Shown: positions 1-10,722 of the stretch, in pieces
How the letters are laid out: the number at the start of each line of letters is the position of its first letter
How positions within the stretch are numbered: position 1 is the first letter of the stretch
Assembly: GCA_024305745.1 (NCBI GenBank)
Contig: JAHRBS010000004.1
Location: 3,100,001 to 3,164,000, forward strand
Direction: 5' to 3'
DNA length: 64,000 bases
Source: Polyporus tsugae
Taxonomy: Eukaryota; Basidiomycota; Agaricomycetes; Polyporales; Polyporaceae
The notes under the pieces: generated by a model
What the model was told of the DNA's origin: nothing
Databases searched by the model: none
What the model saw: the letters and a program-made list of their open reading frames with translations, nothing else
Made by a program: the position numbers and the translations under genes

Positions 1-1
1 T

Positions 2-962
2 GCGACGGACCTCGCGCGGAGACACGATATACAAGACTACTTGTGCCCGAACATGGATCACAACGCCTGGTCGCCAGCCGGACCTGGAAAGCACGGCTAT
101 ATGCAAGTTGGACTCGGTCGCGATCGCAAGTTATTCAACGAACAAGGGGAATGCCGCCATGTCTTTGTCGGTGCGGGCAAGCTCCTCGTCTACTGCGGTT
201 GGTACCACGTTCTGCGTGTCGAGGCACTCAACAAGGTCGAGTGGGAGACTCTCCCAGATAAGGTGCGTAAGGCGCAGAGGTTCTAGGTAGCTTCGAACTC
301 ACGTGGGTAGTTTATAGGTGAAGACGACGTACTCGGAGACTACGGTGAACAAGGAGAAGTCCGACCGGTTGAAGTCGACACCACAGGTCCTAGCCATGTA
401 CAACAGCGGCGAGCTCCGTGCACCGTGTGTGCGGCTTCAGTGCATGAAGTTCGACACCGCGTTCTACCACGAGCTCGTCCGCGCAAACGACCAGTTCTTC
501 GTCAATAAGCCCAGGCCGGGCCCTCCCGCTAATGGTACCAAACGACGCAAGTTCAATGAAGACCAGCCGAGGGACGAAACCAAGGACGAAAGTGACAAGA
601 CTGAGGAACACGCCCCTGCCGAGTCTTCCAACGCTGGTCCGTCCCGATGGCTCTCCGAGTCCCCTTTGACGACGATCGGAGAGACGCCTAGTCGGAGTGT
701 GTCTACAGCTGCGCAGGGTATCCGTGCTTCCTCAACCCCAGCGCCAGGAATCACGCCGAGTTCTTCGGCATCCACGCCCGCGCGATCCACGAGATCCGCT
801 TTGAGCCGGCAGGAGTCGGGATCTCTTGTCCTACGTATTCCAGGCGGTCGATCGACACAGTCCCCCACCGCGCCTCTGGGTGTGTGTGCCGAAGAGGTGG
901 AGGTGGAGATGGAATTGTCGGAGTCGGAGTCGGATGCCGATGACTTGTATGCTGACGAGTAG
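2..962 (+). CDS. DUF6697-like protein, 5' end outside window
   Basis: Open from the window edge (frame begins at base 2). Exons 2-262 and 318-962; the 55-nt intron has a gtgcgt donor and a tttatag acceptor and keeps frame (..LPDK|VKTTYS..). The N-terminal half carries HGYMQVGLGR, HVFVG, a YCGWY stretch, EWETLP and, after the intron, YNSGELRAPCVRLQC and FDTAFYHELV, the pattern I associate with the basidiomycete domain DUF6697, whose function is unknown. The C-terminal ~120 residues are Ser/Thr/Pro-rich and end in a very acidic tail (EVEVEMELSESESDADD). Convergent with the dehydrogenase that follows. The family label is from memory of its pattern; the coding call itself is firm. Confidence 0.75.
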
Positions 963-1163
963 GTGGCCAGATATATGCTGTGATCTTGTTGTGCTTCATC
1001 GCTGTCTCGCTGTGCTACCGTTGTCCTTGTATATGCTTTGGCCCCCCTGCTTGACTTATCCACGATGCTTAAAGTAAAAAGTCGTTATGCCTTCTGTAAT
1101 TACCCGCTACTGTACATGATCCCGAAGCCGTAACTTACTACGATAGACCCTATAATCCAGACC

Positions 1164-2232
1164 TCAGTCACTGCTTGGAATCTTGCCTAGGTTTTGCTCA
1201 ACCTGTTCGCGCTTCCCTTTTTCGTACTTCTCGAAGTGTGTGGCAGCGAAACCGACTGCAATGTCAGGGTCGCCACGGATGAGGCCTTCCATCGTGAGCT
1301 TGGTGAACTGGTCGAGCGGCATCCAAAGCTTCGATAAGGCCGTCGTAGTGCCTTGGTCTACAAATCATGTCAGGACGTCGGTATCTGGCCAGGTGTATGG
1401 TTTACGCACGATCGTGAAGTTCGGATTCGACCAGGCTAGCATGGTTCGCATCAGCTATGGGCTGGTAACTTTGGAGGAACCCGGACGTACGGTGGCAGGA
1501 TCTCCATGACATAGACGTTGGTTCCCTTAAGCTGAGCACGTAGCGACATGTCCAAGCTGTGAAGCGCAGCCTTCGTCGCGGAGTAGTTAGGTACGTCGGA
1601 CTTGGGGATTAGCCCAAGCACGGACGTGATGGGGATAATGAACGACGGCTTCCCACCCGACTGTTCGCAAGGTGAGTGGGAGGCCGAATGACCGGAGAAA
1701 ACGGACGCACACCGCGCTTCAGGAAGTGAGGCAGGAACAGGACAATCAACTTGATGATCGAAACATAGTTCGTGTTGAATTCATCATCGATGACTAGAGC
1801 TTCGTTGGTACGACAAGCGTGGAGAGCAGCTGGATTGTACTAACGCTTGAAGTCGATTGTCTCGGGTTTCTTGAAGTCGAAGATGTGCTGGATGCCGGAG
1901 GACAGCATGATCGCATCCAACTATTAGAGGGCAAACGATGTCTGTCAAAGCTCCGACTCGATCGACAAAGGCCACGATCTTACCTCCGGGTACTTGGAAA
2001 GGATGTCCTGGACAAACAGTTTCAGGTCATCTTGGTGGGTATTGATGTCTACCCGGGCGGTTTTGATCCGCTCGCCCTTTGCGGCGAGCTCATCGAGACG
2101 TTCCTGGCGACGGCCGGCGACGATAACAGTGGGTTTAGTTTCAAGATCGTGGATAGCGAAAGCGAGAGAGCGGCCAAGGCCGGCGGTGGCACCGATGACA
2201 AGAACACACTTTGCGTCCTTGATTCCTGGCAT
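1164..2232 (-). CDS. Short-chain dehydrogenase/reductase (DltE-like)
   Basis: NAD(P)-dependent oxidoreductase of the classical SDR fold, 265 aa, substrate unknown. Six exons in reading order: 2232-1984, 1920-1845, 1793-1711, 1660-1491, 1435-1410 (26 nt) and 1357-1164; every join keeps frame. Visible: the Rossmann motif GATAGLG near residue 15, a serine in PITSVLG before the catalytic NYSATKAALHS (YxxxK), then PPLVESELHDHQG and WMPLDQF, which are typical of the DltE-like subgroup. The upstream in-frame ORF extends past base 2232 but the ATG at 2232 directly precedes the Rossmann strand and is preferred. It is divergent from the TPR gene, with a 266-bp shared upstream region. Confidence 0.88.
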
Positions 2233-2498
2233 GGTATGGGTGAGATTGGAGGGAGACTTGTGAGAACAATGATGAGAGCGCACCTACGGGTACTTGTATG
2301 CACCCATGGTGCTGGTCCAAGGGAAAGGTGAAGAGAGGCGGGACCGCGCGGCGGCCCGATTCATGACGACATCGCCGGCGTGACAAGCGCGCAACCCTTG
2401 CTTGTGTTCCTCAGAGCTGAGTACGATTCGCCGAACACTGTCGACAGCCAGAGCCCGTCCACTGACCCCTTCGTCTCCAGTCTCCCACTTCGACCCCA

Positions 2499-3621
2499 AT
2501 GGCTACCACACCAGATGGCGCTTCAGCAAAGGACGCGTCACCAGGACATGCAGATGAGCTCGTTCCCTCAGAGCCAGACACCCTCCTTGACCTCGACCCA
2601 CGCGATGTCCGGGTGAATCAGCAGCAATCTCTCACCTGGACACCTTTGAATTAACATCTTCTCTTCAGAAAGCATTAGCATGCGCGGAGCAGCTCAAACA
2701 GGAAGGCAACGATCATTTCCGTGCCAAACGTTGGGACGAAGCCATTGCCATTTACCGATCGGCACTTGGTCATCTTCCCAGATCAACTCAGCCAGTGAAT
2801 TCGACAACGGAGGGTGACTGTGACGATGATGACAACCATCCTTCACAGATACACCACAATTCAGGTAGCAAGAGAACAGCGCAAGAAGACTCAGAGCTCC
2901 AGGCTCAGCGACCGCCTGCTTCCGAACTTGAGATTGACTGCGCGAAAGCCAGAGCAATCCTAAATGCCAATATCAGCGCATGTTATGCAAAGCTCGTAAG
3001 GCTTTCGGCCCGACCGACCTAACGTCTATTGTCTGTCTGACGGCTTTCGTCCCATAGGGTGAACACAAAGAGGTTGTGTCTGCGTGCACCGAAGGCAAGT
3101 TGATATATAATAACGCTTCCATCTGTCGATCGTGGGTTGATCGTGCTCGTTTTCTCTCAGCGCTGAAAGACGACCCAACCTACATCAAAGCGCTACAGAG
3201 GAGGGCTACAGCGAATGAACAGATCAACTCTTGGTCTGCTCTCTCGAGCGCACAGGAAGGTGGGTGTCTCATATGTGATCTAGTGATCAGTTTGCAACGG
3301 GGCTATTGTGATGTCAGACTACAAAAAGCTCCTCGAGCTGTTGCCTCCCACGTCCCCTGACGCCGTGAGCGTCCGCCGAACATTGGCAACCCTCCCGCCG
3401 CGAGTAGAGTCTGCCCAGAAGCGTGAGACCGCGGAGATGCTTGACAAGCTCAAGGGTCTTGGAAACAGCCTTCTAGGTGATTTTGAATTGCATTTTTCAG
3501 CTCGCCGAGGGTTCTGATATAGGAACTCACAGGAAACTTTGGTCTTTCGACTGATAACTTCCAGTTTATGCCTAATGGTCAAGGGGGGTACTCGATGAAT
3601 TTTGTCCAGAATCCTACATGA
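2499..3621 (+). CDS. TTC1: TTC1-type tetratricopeptide repeat protein
   Basis: Putative co-chaperone adaptor of the TTC1 family, 274 aa. Six exons: 2499-2612, 2669-2995, 3058-3094, 3161-3259, 3318-3476, 3533-3621. TPR helices include EQLKQEGNDHFRAKRWDEA, a helix with ANISACYAKL, and DPTYIKALQRRA. The C-terminus has the TTC1 signature: DYKKLLELLP, EMLDKLKGLGN, then NFGLSTDNFQF and GGYSMNFVQN. An acidic/low-complexity insert (GDCDDDDNH) splits the first TPR pair. The third intron (3095-3160) starts with GC (gcaagt), not GT; the join through it is required to keep the helix CTEALKDDP. Start chosen at ATG 2499 because it opens an acidic N-terminus contiguous with the first intron. Confidence 0.9.
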
Positions 3622-4111
3622 TGGGTAGAACCCGTAGGAAAATGGTGTATTTGCTTGATTATGTTAACCATAACCATATCTCTCTGCGGGGTAGCACATT
3701 GAAGCGAAGGCTTGCAACCGTCCGACTTTGAGGCGTAAGTTTTCCCCATGGCGCCTCACGGGCCGGTGATCCTGAGCAGCGCTTATATGTACTTGCTTTT
3801 TGGACAAAGTTGACTCCGCCAGTGAAAGCCAGGCCCAAAACGAGCGGTTTGCTTCAAGTTCGCGACAGGCATGATGCATGATCTCCATCCCACTGGCATA
3901 TAAAACGCATGCCAACCCGCGGCGAGCTCCATCCATCAAGCCCCCGAACATCGCAACGTTTGCTTTGAATCACCACCTGGCGCTTTGGTCTCGAGCTCCT
4001 CGCCCAGTGCGGCATTGCGGCGACTGCAGCTACCAGAGCGGTATGTACAAGTTATGGCATTCTCCAGGATTACCCCTCTTCACGCACTGGTCTAGCGCTA
4101 TAGAATCCACC
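3622..4111. other. Intergenic, promoter side of the F-box gene
   Basis: About 490 bp between the TPR gene stop and the F-box start. No convincing coding frame. The one recognisable element is a TATA-like box at 3899-3905. Confidence 0.5.
3899..3905 (+). promoter_or_regulatory. TATA-like box upstream of F-box gene
   Basis: TATAAAA lies about 210 bp upstream of the ATG at 4112, with no other gene between. Distance allows a long 5' leader. Inferred from sequence only. Confidence 0.35.
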
Positions 4112-5647
4112 ATGCAACATCCCGCCTTGAACACCGACATACTGGCGACAATCGTTTCCTTCGCCGCCGAATGGCCTGGCACCATCGCCACGATGATGCA
4201 GTCCTGCCGTCTCTTCTACCACGAGGGCCCCAAGGTTCTCCTGAAAAAAGGCGTCGATTTCACAGATCAATGGGAGGAGGAGATTCCCGAATTCCTGAGA
4301 TTCATCCTTGCTGAAGGTGGCACTCGTTGTCGCTACATCGGAGGTTTATATTTTTGGCTTATAGACCCGGATCCATCGGAGGATTCGGAAGACGATGCTG
4401 AGACAGGCTACGAAATCGACATTGATCCTGATGTCGTACGCTCCTTGGTCGAATTCCTCCGCGATCATTCCTTCCCAAACCTCAAATTCCTCGCACTTGA
4501 CCCGGCGGAAGAACTACTCCTGCTGGTGCCAGAGCTGGCTCCGGTCCTTACGGCGTTACCGGCTGTCAAGCACCTCCAGCTTCATGCATGCGGCCGTCTT
4601 GCATGCGCCATGGCTCAAGACATGGACAAACTCGTCGATGTGGGGCTGCACTACGACCTCGACGAGGAGCGTACCCCACGGCCCTTGGTCGATATCCATC
4701 CTCTCATCATCTTGGCCAACTCCCGCAACACACTCGAAGTGCTCCTCCTGGTCGCCTCCGAAGAATTCCTGCCGAGTGCCCTTTACCCCGAACCGTTTCC
4801 GAGGGTGACTACCCTTGAAATGAACGGCAGACATCCCCCCATCCTCGACCCCTTCGTTCACGCGTTCCCCAACCTTCACATCCTCCTTCTCCGGGACAGA
4901 GAAGTACGATTTGGCACCGTCATGCCAGATGGGCCAATCATTCACGAGGAGAGTCGTAGAGATATGCAACTCATCCGGACCTGGAAGCTTGTACAGGCGA
5001 TCGGACCTCTCCGCGACCTCTATCTCAGTGGACTCGCATGTGAGGTTACACACCTGCAGGCGTTTATGGCCGAAGAATCGACGTACGAGGCGCTGAGACA
5101 GCTCCTGAGCGATACCCGGCCCGAGACCCTCATAGTTCAGACGTCTCAGCAGAGTATGCTGGACGACGCGATCGGGCTCCCCGCCGTGCTGCGCTCCGCG
5201 GGGGGGCGGTTGAAGGAATTCTCGGGGATCCTCCTGCTCCACCCGGAGGACAGGAATATGGACATGGAAGCAGGATTCGTCAGTGGGTTTCGCTGCGTAT
5301 GTCCTACACCGTTTGATGACGAGGGAACAACCCAGGCCTCTCTCCGGGCCTCGCTCTCATGGCATCCCCTTCAAATAGCCAAATTCTTATTCTTTTACAA
5401 CGCCATCCCGGAGCGGCTGCCCGACGATGATCTCGACACGCCTTCCGCGCTGCCCCCGTGTCCCGTCGAGGAGTACATGGCCACGGCCGATTTGGGGGCT
5501 CTAGCCCAGTCGTTCATCCACTCAATCGCGACGTTGGAAATGGCACATATCAGCTTTACCGGCCATCGCACGCGCGATCGCGAAGACGCTCGCGCCAGGA
5601 GGGATGGAGGGTCTGTTATTATTGAACGGAACGTACTCCGCGGTTAA
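4112..5647 (+). CDS. F-box-like protein, intronless
   Basis: A 511-aa protein encoded by one exon. The N-terminus (PALNTDILATIVSFAAEW, then MMQSCRLFYHEGPKVLL) resembles the degenerate F-box found in large basidiomycete families; the remainder alternates Leu-rich strands (FPNLKFLALDP, VKHLQLHAC, FPNLHILLLRD) consistent with irregular leucine-rich repeats that would bind substrates for an SCF ubiquitin ligase. ATG 4112 has a good context (ccaccATG) and opens the F-box; the frame is open 78 codons further upstream, but that stretch spans the TATA-like box and looks non-coding. Acidic segment DPSEDSEDDAE near residue 90. Substrate unknown. Confidence 0.82.
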   Translation: MQHPALNTDILATIVSFAAEWPGTIATMMQSCRLFYHEGPKVLLKKGVDFTDQWEEEIPEFLRFILAEGGTRCRYIGGLYFWLIDPDPSEDSEDDAETGYEIDIDPDVVRSLVEFLRDHSFPNLKFLALDPAEELLLLVPELAPVLTALPAVKHLQLHACGRLACAMAQDMDKLVDVGLHYDLDEERTPRPLVDIHPLIILANSRNTLEVLLLVASEEFLPSALYPEPFPRVTTLEMNGRHPPILDPFVHAFPNLHILLLRDREVRFGTVMPDGPIIHEESRRDMQLIRTWKLVQAIGPLRDLYLSGLACEVTHLQAFMAEESTYEALRQLLSDTRPETLIVQTSQQSMLDDAIGLPAVLRSAGGRLKEFSGILLLHPEDRNMDMEAGFVSGFRCVCPTPFDDEGTTQASLRASLSWHPLQIAKFLFFYNAIPERLPDDDLDTPSALPPCPVEEYMATADLGALAQSFIHSIATLEMAHISFTGHRTRDREDARARRDGGSVIIERNVLRG

Positions 5648-6098
5648 TGTTAGATTCACTTACCTGTTCAACATGGACACCGTCGCACGGATGACGGCTA
5701 TTCAGCACTTAAGGATCGCAATTACACTCATGTTCCTCGCAACCTGCTGCTGTTGAAACAACTGGTGATCGATATGATATTGCCGTATTGACCGTGGTGC
5801 AGATCCTGAGCAAGCTCCCTTGTCGAGCCCTTAGGTCTTTCAAGACACGTTCGATGGATGATAAAAATGGTCGCATATAATTATAAGATAGAGTCAGCTT
5901 CCCGCATGCACTTCCTACTTACCCACTTCACAACTGTCGTTAAAACGGTACCCGGCATTACCATTACATTCCTTGCGAAAATATACAGTAAGAAACCACC
6001 AGGAAGTAGACATCAGCTAATGAAGTCGAACGTATTGGGAAATACGCCGAATCGGGTTACTGGCCATACCTGCTCGAACCTTAGCTTGTGCGAGTGAG
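5648..6098. other. Intergenic, nothing recognised
   Basis: Convergent 3' region of the F-box gene and IMP1. AT-richer than its flanks around 5850-5990; no coding frame or RNA motif that I can support. Confidence 0.5.
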
Positions 6099-6731
6099 TC
6101 AATTGAATATGGAGCGTACCCTCGCGTAGAGTCTCCCCTTCAGAAGGCCCATCGGCACTGGGCCGTACACGCGGGAGTCCCTCGACCACGCCAAGTTGTC
6201 GCCAGTTACCCAGATGTGATTCTTGGGTATCACTACGTGCTCTGTCGAGGGCGCGTACGTCCCCGTAGGATCTACGCATACGACGTCATCAGGCAACCCG
6301 GTTATGCGTTTGCAAACTATCCGTTCAGGGTCGAGCGGCGAGATGAATGTGACAAGGTCTCCTCGAGTGAGCTTGTTGACGTTAATCCACTTCAGTTCGA
6401 GTGCTGCTTCGCCCGAGACAGCCATGGTGGGTACCATGGAGGGACCCTCTACCTAGTTCGGGTGTGGAGTCAGCATGTCCCTCAGCGGAAGAAGAGCCGC
6501 GAGCTTTGGGGACTCACCCACGATATTGTGGCGACATGGTCACCAAAAAGGTGCAGCGCACACCCAAAGTTGGCCAACTGAGAGGTAGATTCATGAGAAG
6601 CTCGGGAAAGGGGACAGAGGAGGATGTACCTGGAGTGTGCGGTATGGCAAACTGACAGCCCAGAATCGTCGGGTCTTGACGGTTTGGCGGACCGAGTTCC
6701 AAAGCCCTGCTATCCAGACCGTTGAAACCAT
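6099..6731 (-). CDS. IMP1: Mitochondrial inner membrane peptidase subunit 1
   Basis: Catalytic subunit of the mitochondrial inner-membrane signal peptidase (family S26), which cleaves sorting peptides on the intermembrane-space side. 171 aa in three exons: 6731-6630, 6577-6518, 6452-6099. Visible: the serine motif EGPSMVPT (nucleophile near residue 59), the lysine box around VCKRITGLPDD (general base Lys near residue 102), HIWVTGDN, and SRDSRVYGPVP, the last box of the family. The hydrophobic segment ALHLFGDHVATISW precedes the active serine, as expected for the membrane anchor. The length matches fungal Imp1. The protein-coding start lies 210 bp from that of ELP4 on the other strand. Confidence 0.92.
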
Positions 6732-6941
6732 GCTGCTGGGTGGGACGTCGCCAGAAAGCCAACAATTCTAAGACGGGGTCATAACGGCAGAGGGAAGGAA
6801 AGACGCGGCGTCGGCTACTTCGCGTCGGTGACAGGGCGGGCCACGGTCGCGACTCGCCAGAGGTGGGCGCTCCGAGCCGATGCATCCGAGTCTTCAGGCT
6901 ACTACCACTAACTGTAATCCTCGACGACCTCGACGAGCGCG

Positions 6942-8571
6942 ATGTCCGCGTTCAAGCGGCGCACAACCTCGAAACAGCTGCTACCGCCTCCTGGGACGCG
7001 TCCATCTCCTGGATCGCCGGCGACGATCATTACCTCGACCGGAATACCGTCTCTCGATGACATCCTTGGCGGCGGGCTCCCTCTCTCATGCTCGTTCCTT
7101 GTCCTCGCGCCTGATGCGCACTCGGCGTACGGCGAACTTGTCCTCAAGTACTATGCGTCTCAAGGTCTCGCATGCGGGCAACGCGTCTGCATAGTGGACG
7201 CGCGGCCCGACACATTTCTCTCCGAGTGCATGTGGACTCCCGGGAGCAACGGGACCGCGTCCGCGCACTCAGGTTCGCCCACGCCCACGCCCACGCCGCC
7301 GCCGATAACAGAAGACGAGGAAGACGAGCGAGCATCGGAGTACGACACAAAGATTAAGATCGCATGGAGATACGAGCAGATGAAGCAGTTCCAGACGACG
7401 GTGCCGTCGTCGAACTAGTACGCCGCGCTTCGCCCAGATTCCGATCTATTTTGCGAGTACTTACTGACCAGGCTTCGCCTTCCGGCAGTTCAACGGACGA
7501 GTATTGCCACACCTTCGACTTGACGTGCCGCATCTCGGAATCCACAATTAATTCCGCGCGAACCGAGGGCCGCTACCTGGACGTAAGGCTCGACGAGAAC
7601 CCACCCTCAGAAGACGCGTCATCCTGCCGCAGGATCCTACGACTCATCGCGAAGGTTCTTGCCAGAGTGGATTCTGACGCTTCCGGCTCCGCCTTAGCTG
7701 CGACCGCGACCGCAACCGCAACCGCAACGAGGATATGCATCCCCGCATTTGGCTCGTATGACTGGGGCGACCTTTCCCCTCAGGTGCGCACCCCCGTTTT
7801 CTACTCTGCCCAATCGTCATGCAAATTAAGCGGGAAGCGGTAGGATGTCTGCTTCTTCTTGCACTCTCTCCGCGCGCTCCTGCGGCGCCATCCTGGCGTA
7901 TCCGCCGCGGTGAGCATGCCACCCCATCTCTGTCAAGAAGCGTACGGTGGCCCGGGCTGGGTACAGAAGCTGGGATGGCTTACGGACGCGTCAATCACGC
8001 TCGCAGCATTCACCGGTATGCCCTTCACCCTCGCAATCGTCGTCGTACGACCGCCCCTCGGGACTCATGCTTGCGTCTGGCAGCAAACCCTTCCCTTTCG
8101 GCCATGTTCTCGGCGCATCACGGCTTGGTCCATATCCACTCCCTCCCCGCGCCGCACACCCTAGTTCCGCCGAGCGATAAGTTTTCGACGCTACGCGGGT
8201 TGACGTCGTCAGGAGAGAACAATCTTGCGTTCAAGTGCATGCGCAAACGCCTAATATTCGAGACTCTCCATCTTGACGTCGAAGGAGGCGTGAGCGAGCG
8301 TCGCACAACGCCATCTTCTACTGCGCTCGCGATGAAGGCAGGAACGGGTCACGACCACGACCATTCACGTCACCCATCCACAACTCTAGTTCCCGGAGAT
8401 TCGTCTGTGGCAGCGGTGCAGGTGCAACTCGAGCAGGCGCAAATCGCGACTAGTGTTCGAGAACCTCCGCCAGATTCCTCCCCTGCAAACGCGGAGAGTG
8501 CCTTCAAGAAAGCGAAGGTAAAGAAAAAGGTGGCGTTCACGTCAGAACGGCCGGACCTGTACGATTTCTAG
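6942..8571 (+). CDS. ELP4: Elongator complex subunit 4
   Basis: RecA-fold subunit of the Elp4-5-6 ring of Elongator, needed for wobble-uridine modification of tRNA. 476 aa, exons 6942-7400, 7472-7783, 7844-8015, 8084-8571. Conserved stretches: FKRRTTSKQLLPPPGTRPS, SLDDILGGGLPLSCSFLVL, LVLKYYASQGLACGQRV, KIKIAWRYEQMKQFQ, DEYCHTFDLTCR, AFGSYDWGDLSPQ, FLHSLRALLRRHPG, GLVHIHSLPAPHTLVPPSDK and NNLAFKCMRKRLIFETLHLD. As usual for Elp4 the Walker A motif is degenerate. Low-complexity inserts (TPTPTPPP; an Ala-Thr repeat from a GCGACC/GCAACC run near 7700-7730) lie in loops. The first donor, gtgccg, is weak. C-terminal VKKKVAFTSERPDLYDF is typical. Confidence 0.93.
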
Positions 8572-8718
8572 TGTCATAGAATCCATGAATATAGCCCTAT
8601 GTACATGTCCATATTGTACCAATGTATTGGCGACGGAATACAGTACGTAAGGACGCTGCAATCAAGAGCGTCATCAGCGACGTAGGGGGGCTGTCTGCAC
8701 AAGGTGCTTTCACCTTTG

Positions 8719-10260
8719 TTACTGCTGCGACGTCCCTGCATATATCATGTTGAGCGCAGGAGAGAAGCTGTCCTGCTCACGCTGAGCGTTCATCTGCCTG
8801 CACTCCAATAAGAGCTCCCGCAAGGTGGACAGATGTCGCTCGCCGGGCTCTTCTTCCACACTCTCGTCATACTCGTCCTCCTCTATCTCCGGGAGGGTCC
8901 CCAGGCTGGCGCCGGTGCAGTCCTCCAGTCTGACCTTGTTCCTCTCGCACTGTTTCGACCACCGCTCCCATCTCTCGTAGCATGACTGACTCGGCCCGTT
9001 GTTCTTCTCTAGGTCCGAAAGTAGCGTTGAGTTGAGTACGCGTATGCGCTCGAGACGAGGGAAGTTGCGCTTGTTGAGCGCAGCGAAGTTGACGTCGTTC
9101 TGCCGCCGGATCGACTGGCTGACGAACGGGTCGATCTTGTTATACGACGCCGCGTACCCGACGCCAAAGGCATACATGAGGTGATGCAAGCCCATGGTGG
9201 TAATGTTCGCGTGAGGGTGATGGACGAGATGGGACTCGAGGAAGGGATGGTGTTCCCAGCCATCAAGTCGCCAGTCGGGATTGAAGGTGAAGGTGTTGAG
9301 CATAGGGCAGAGGTCCAGGATTGCGGCAACGTCGGGCGGGGGTATGCAGTTGAGATCGAGGAAGGTGAGTTGTTGACCATGCTCGGTGAGGAACTCGATG
9401 ATGTCCGGGAAGTCCTCGCGATAGTTGACGAAATCGAGGCTGACGAGTTTGAGAGCAGGGAGGTGCCATGCTGTCGCCTGCTCGACAAAGTCTTGAAATG
9501 ACCCTCTGAGAGCGAGATGTTGGAGGCACGGGAGCGTAAGCTCGAGATCGCCGGCAGCGCCCAGAGGAATATGCTCGGGTGGGGAGCCTTCGAACTCTAT
9601 GTGGACAGTCTCCAGCTCGGGCAAGCACTGTAGCATGTATATGAGCTTCGCGAGGGATGGAGTGGGGATGTTGATCTGGAGGACGCGCAATGTCTGGTGA
9701 GAATAGATGCACAAGGCGTTCGCGACGGCCGAAAAGGAGACGGATAGAGGCCAGTTCATAATGAACACCTCGAGCTTGGGGCAATGGCGGATGATTGCCA
9801 CGAGGGAATTCTGTATGGTTTCCACACTCGAACCGCCACTGGCGAAGTAACGGGTAACGTGCAGACGCCTCGTCCATTTGCCCAGATCCTTGGTGGTGTC
9901 CATGAGGGCGCAGACGCGTTGGATGTTGCGGGGATTGCTGAAGAATAGGGACCGGTAGTAGAACTCGTATCCCAACCGCCGCCAGTTCCTGCATGTGTTC
10001 ATGATCGCCTGGGGCAGATCTTGGTCGGAAGCTCAACTTTGACCGATTGAGAAGCAACGTACCTTCTTGGTAGCGCAACTCTGCCTCTGAGCACTGTTCA
10101 CCACCTCCTGGGCAGTCCGTAGGGACCAGTCTCCATACAGCGTCTTGAACCAAGAAGCCTCCGAGAATGCGGTCGGGAGGGTGGGTTCAAAGAAGTCGGC
10201 GTCCTCGACCGCCATATCGAAGATATCCAGCCACAGTTCGTCGGGAAGGTTGTGCAACAT
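8719..10260 (-). CDS. F-box/LRR protein
   Basis: 495-aa putative SCF substrate receptor; exons 10260-10063 and 10008-8719, with the 54-nt intron between. The N-terminal F-box is clear: MLHNLPDELWLDIFDMAVED. Then come WFKTLYGDW, MNTCRNWRRLGYEFYY, and Leu-rich strands such as CPKLEVFIMNW, TLRVLQINIPTP, LPELETVHIEFEG, LPCLQHLALRGSF and LTFLDLNC. Near the C-terminus is an acidic run (EIEEDEYDESVEEEPGE). An alternative in-frame ATG lies 8 codons upstream at 10284; I chose 10260 because the F-box begins there. Substrate unknown. Confidence 0.85.
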
Positions 10261-10722
10261 GATCGGACATACACAGTCAGACAAGGGGAGAGGAGAGAGT
10301 TTAAGATGAAAGGGGTGGGGCCTCGAGGAGAGGTCACCTCAGTGTGCGAGGCATGCAGGCAGGTAGATCGGACTGTGGACAGCCCAGCAGGACTGGTTCA
10401 GTTCAAGTGACGACCGTTCACAGAAGCGCCCACATTACCGGGTCGCTGGCGCCGACTCGACTCGACCCAAATGCGTCTTCTCTCAGGTGTCAAAGCACGC
10501 AGCAATCGTTGGTATACAAGAGTGCAACATTACACTAAGTACAGCAAGTATACACACTTGGTCCTAGTGGCCTTTCGCCTTTCCTTCCGGCGTTCTCGTT
10601 TTAAACAAACCCCTCTCGCGCACGCGAGCGACGATGCCTTCTACTCTTCTCCGAACCTCCTCAAGCTCTTCTAGATCCTCAGTGGTCCGCTTCCTCCCTA
10701 GGAGCCGGAATATCAACAACTC
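10261..10722. other. Intergenic between F-box/LRR gene and TRM44
   Basis: Promoter side of the F-box/LRR gene and 3' side of TRM44 (both on the minus strand). Short frames here overlap nothing conserved; no element recognised. Confidence 0.5.
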
